6,316 nt of DNA from Lentisphaera sp. (GTDB taxonomy: Bacteria > Verrucomicrobiota > Lentisphaeria > Victivallales > GWF2-50-93). The stretch covers positions 1-6,316 of the forward strand of contig DYMC01000138.1 of NCBI GenBank assembly GCA_020721745.1, read 5' to 3'. Both the position numbers and the translations under genes were made by a program. Every line of letters starts with the position of its first letter. Positions within the stretch are counted from its first letter, which is position 1. The notes under the pieces were generated by a model that saw only the letters and a program-made list of their open reading frames with translations, was not told the origin of the DNA and made no database searches. Shown piece by piece: positions 6,023 to 6,316 of the stretch.

Positions 6023-6316
6023 GTCCGTTCACCTTGATTGTTGAGCCGATCGCCAGTTGGCCCGTTGACTTTGCGCATTCCACCCATATCATGATTTCAT
6101 GATATTTCAAATCACGGCGGCGCGAAAATCACCGGCCAGAACCAAAGATATCCTTGATCAGGGCTAGCGCAACCTTCCTAGTTATCGAAGAGGATAAATC
6201 GTAACCAATTAACAGTAAAATCGTTATGTTTATTCTTTGCTATGCCCTAATAAAAAAAGCAAGGTTCTTTCTAAAAACTAGTGGGTAGACTTGGAAAATC
6301 AAGAAGCCCCCGTATT
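6023..6316. other. AT-rich non-coding region upstream of the glycosyltransferase operon
   Basis: About 294 bases hold no gene I can support. The part nearest the operon has the ribosome-binding site (6035-6029) and the 20-base palindrome. The outer part, from about 6180 rightward, is clearly more AT-rich than the genes, with homopolymer runs such as seven or more A at 6252-6260. On the minus strand TTGGTT then GATAAC, 16 bases apart, is a weak promoter candidate near 6208-6180. A short frame open to the right edge could be the tail of a neighbouring gene but shows no recognisable motif. Confidence 0.5.
6086..6105. promoter_or_regulatory. Perfect 20-base palindrome upstream of the glycosyltransferase operon, candidate operator
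   Basis: ATATCATGATTTCATGATAT consists of two perfect 9-base arms around a 2-base spacer, and contains TCATGA twice. It ends 64 bases before the start codon, in the only upstream region of the operon. The symmetry and position suit binding of a dimeric transcription factor. I do not recognise the motif, and no convincing -35/-10 pair overlaps it. Confidence 0.5.

Noticed and set aside
5499..6110. Minus-strand frame of 203 codons overlapping the start of the glycosyltransferase
   Set aside because: Out of frame with the conserved GT4 N-terminus; the real start at 6022 has a well-spaced ribosome-binding site.
6086..6110. TTGAAA beside the palindrome as a -35 box
   Set aside because: No acceptable -10 hexamer occurs 16-18 bases downstream.

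Overview
The window reads almost entirely on the minus strand. It looks like bacterial chromosome with an accessory patch at the left end. The three intact genes are GC-rich and use ATA and AGG codons freely. Ribosome-binding sites are clear, and the TrpE and IS256-type transposase sequences look bacterial. I cannot fix the phylum; under-sampled Gram-negative lineages such as Elusimicrobiota, Omnitrophota or the PVC group would fit, but that is a guess. No rRNA, tRNA or CRISPR array was seen.

Right to left, in the direction of transcription: a roughly 294-base AT-rich upstream region (6023-6316) carries a perfect 9+2+9 palindrome. It leads into a two-gene operon: a 758-residue GT4 glycosyltransferase fused to a C-terminal helical, glycosidase-like domain, then a full-length family GH130 mannoside phosphorylase/hydrolase homologue whose start abuts the transferase stop codon. 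A hairpin with a T-rich tail just after the GH130 stop probably ends this unit. A 147-base gap with two similar AT-rich near-palindromes precedes trpE (anthranilate synthase component I), which is complete and keeps the feedback-inhibition and catalytic motifs.

The left 600 bases are rearranged. Three bases after the trpE stop lies a 71-codon remnant of the C-terminus of a type I restriction specificity subunit (HsdS). A 38-codon open frame overlaps its stop and has a good ribosome-binding site. The N-terminal 78 codons of an IS256-family (Mutator-type) transposase then run off the left edge. No trpG or other trp gene follows trpE here.

The GT4/GH130 pair probably works on a cytoplasmic, mannose-containing glycan, but the donor, acceptor and product cannot be read from sequence. 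trpE is functionally unrelated to that pair. I found no convincing new defence or mobile system. The points most worth a second look are the GT4-helical-domain/GH130 cassette, the trpE/hsdS junction, and the two unexplained palindromic candidate operators.
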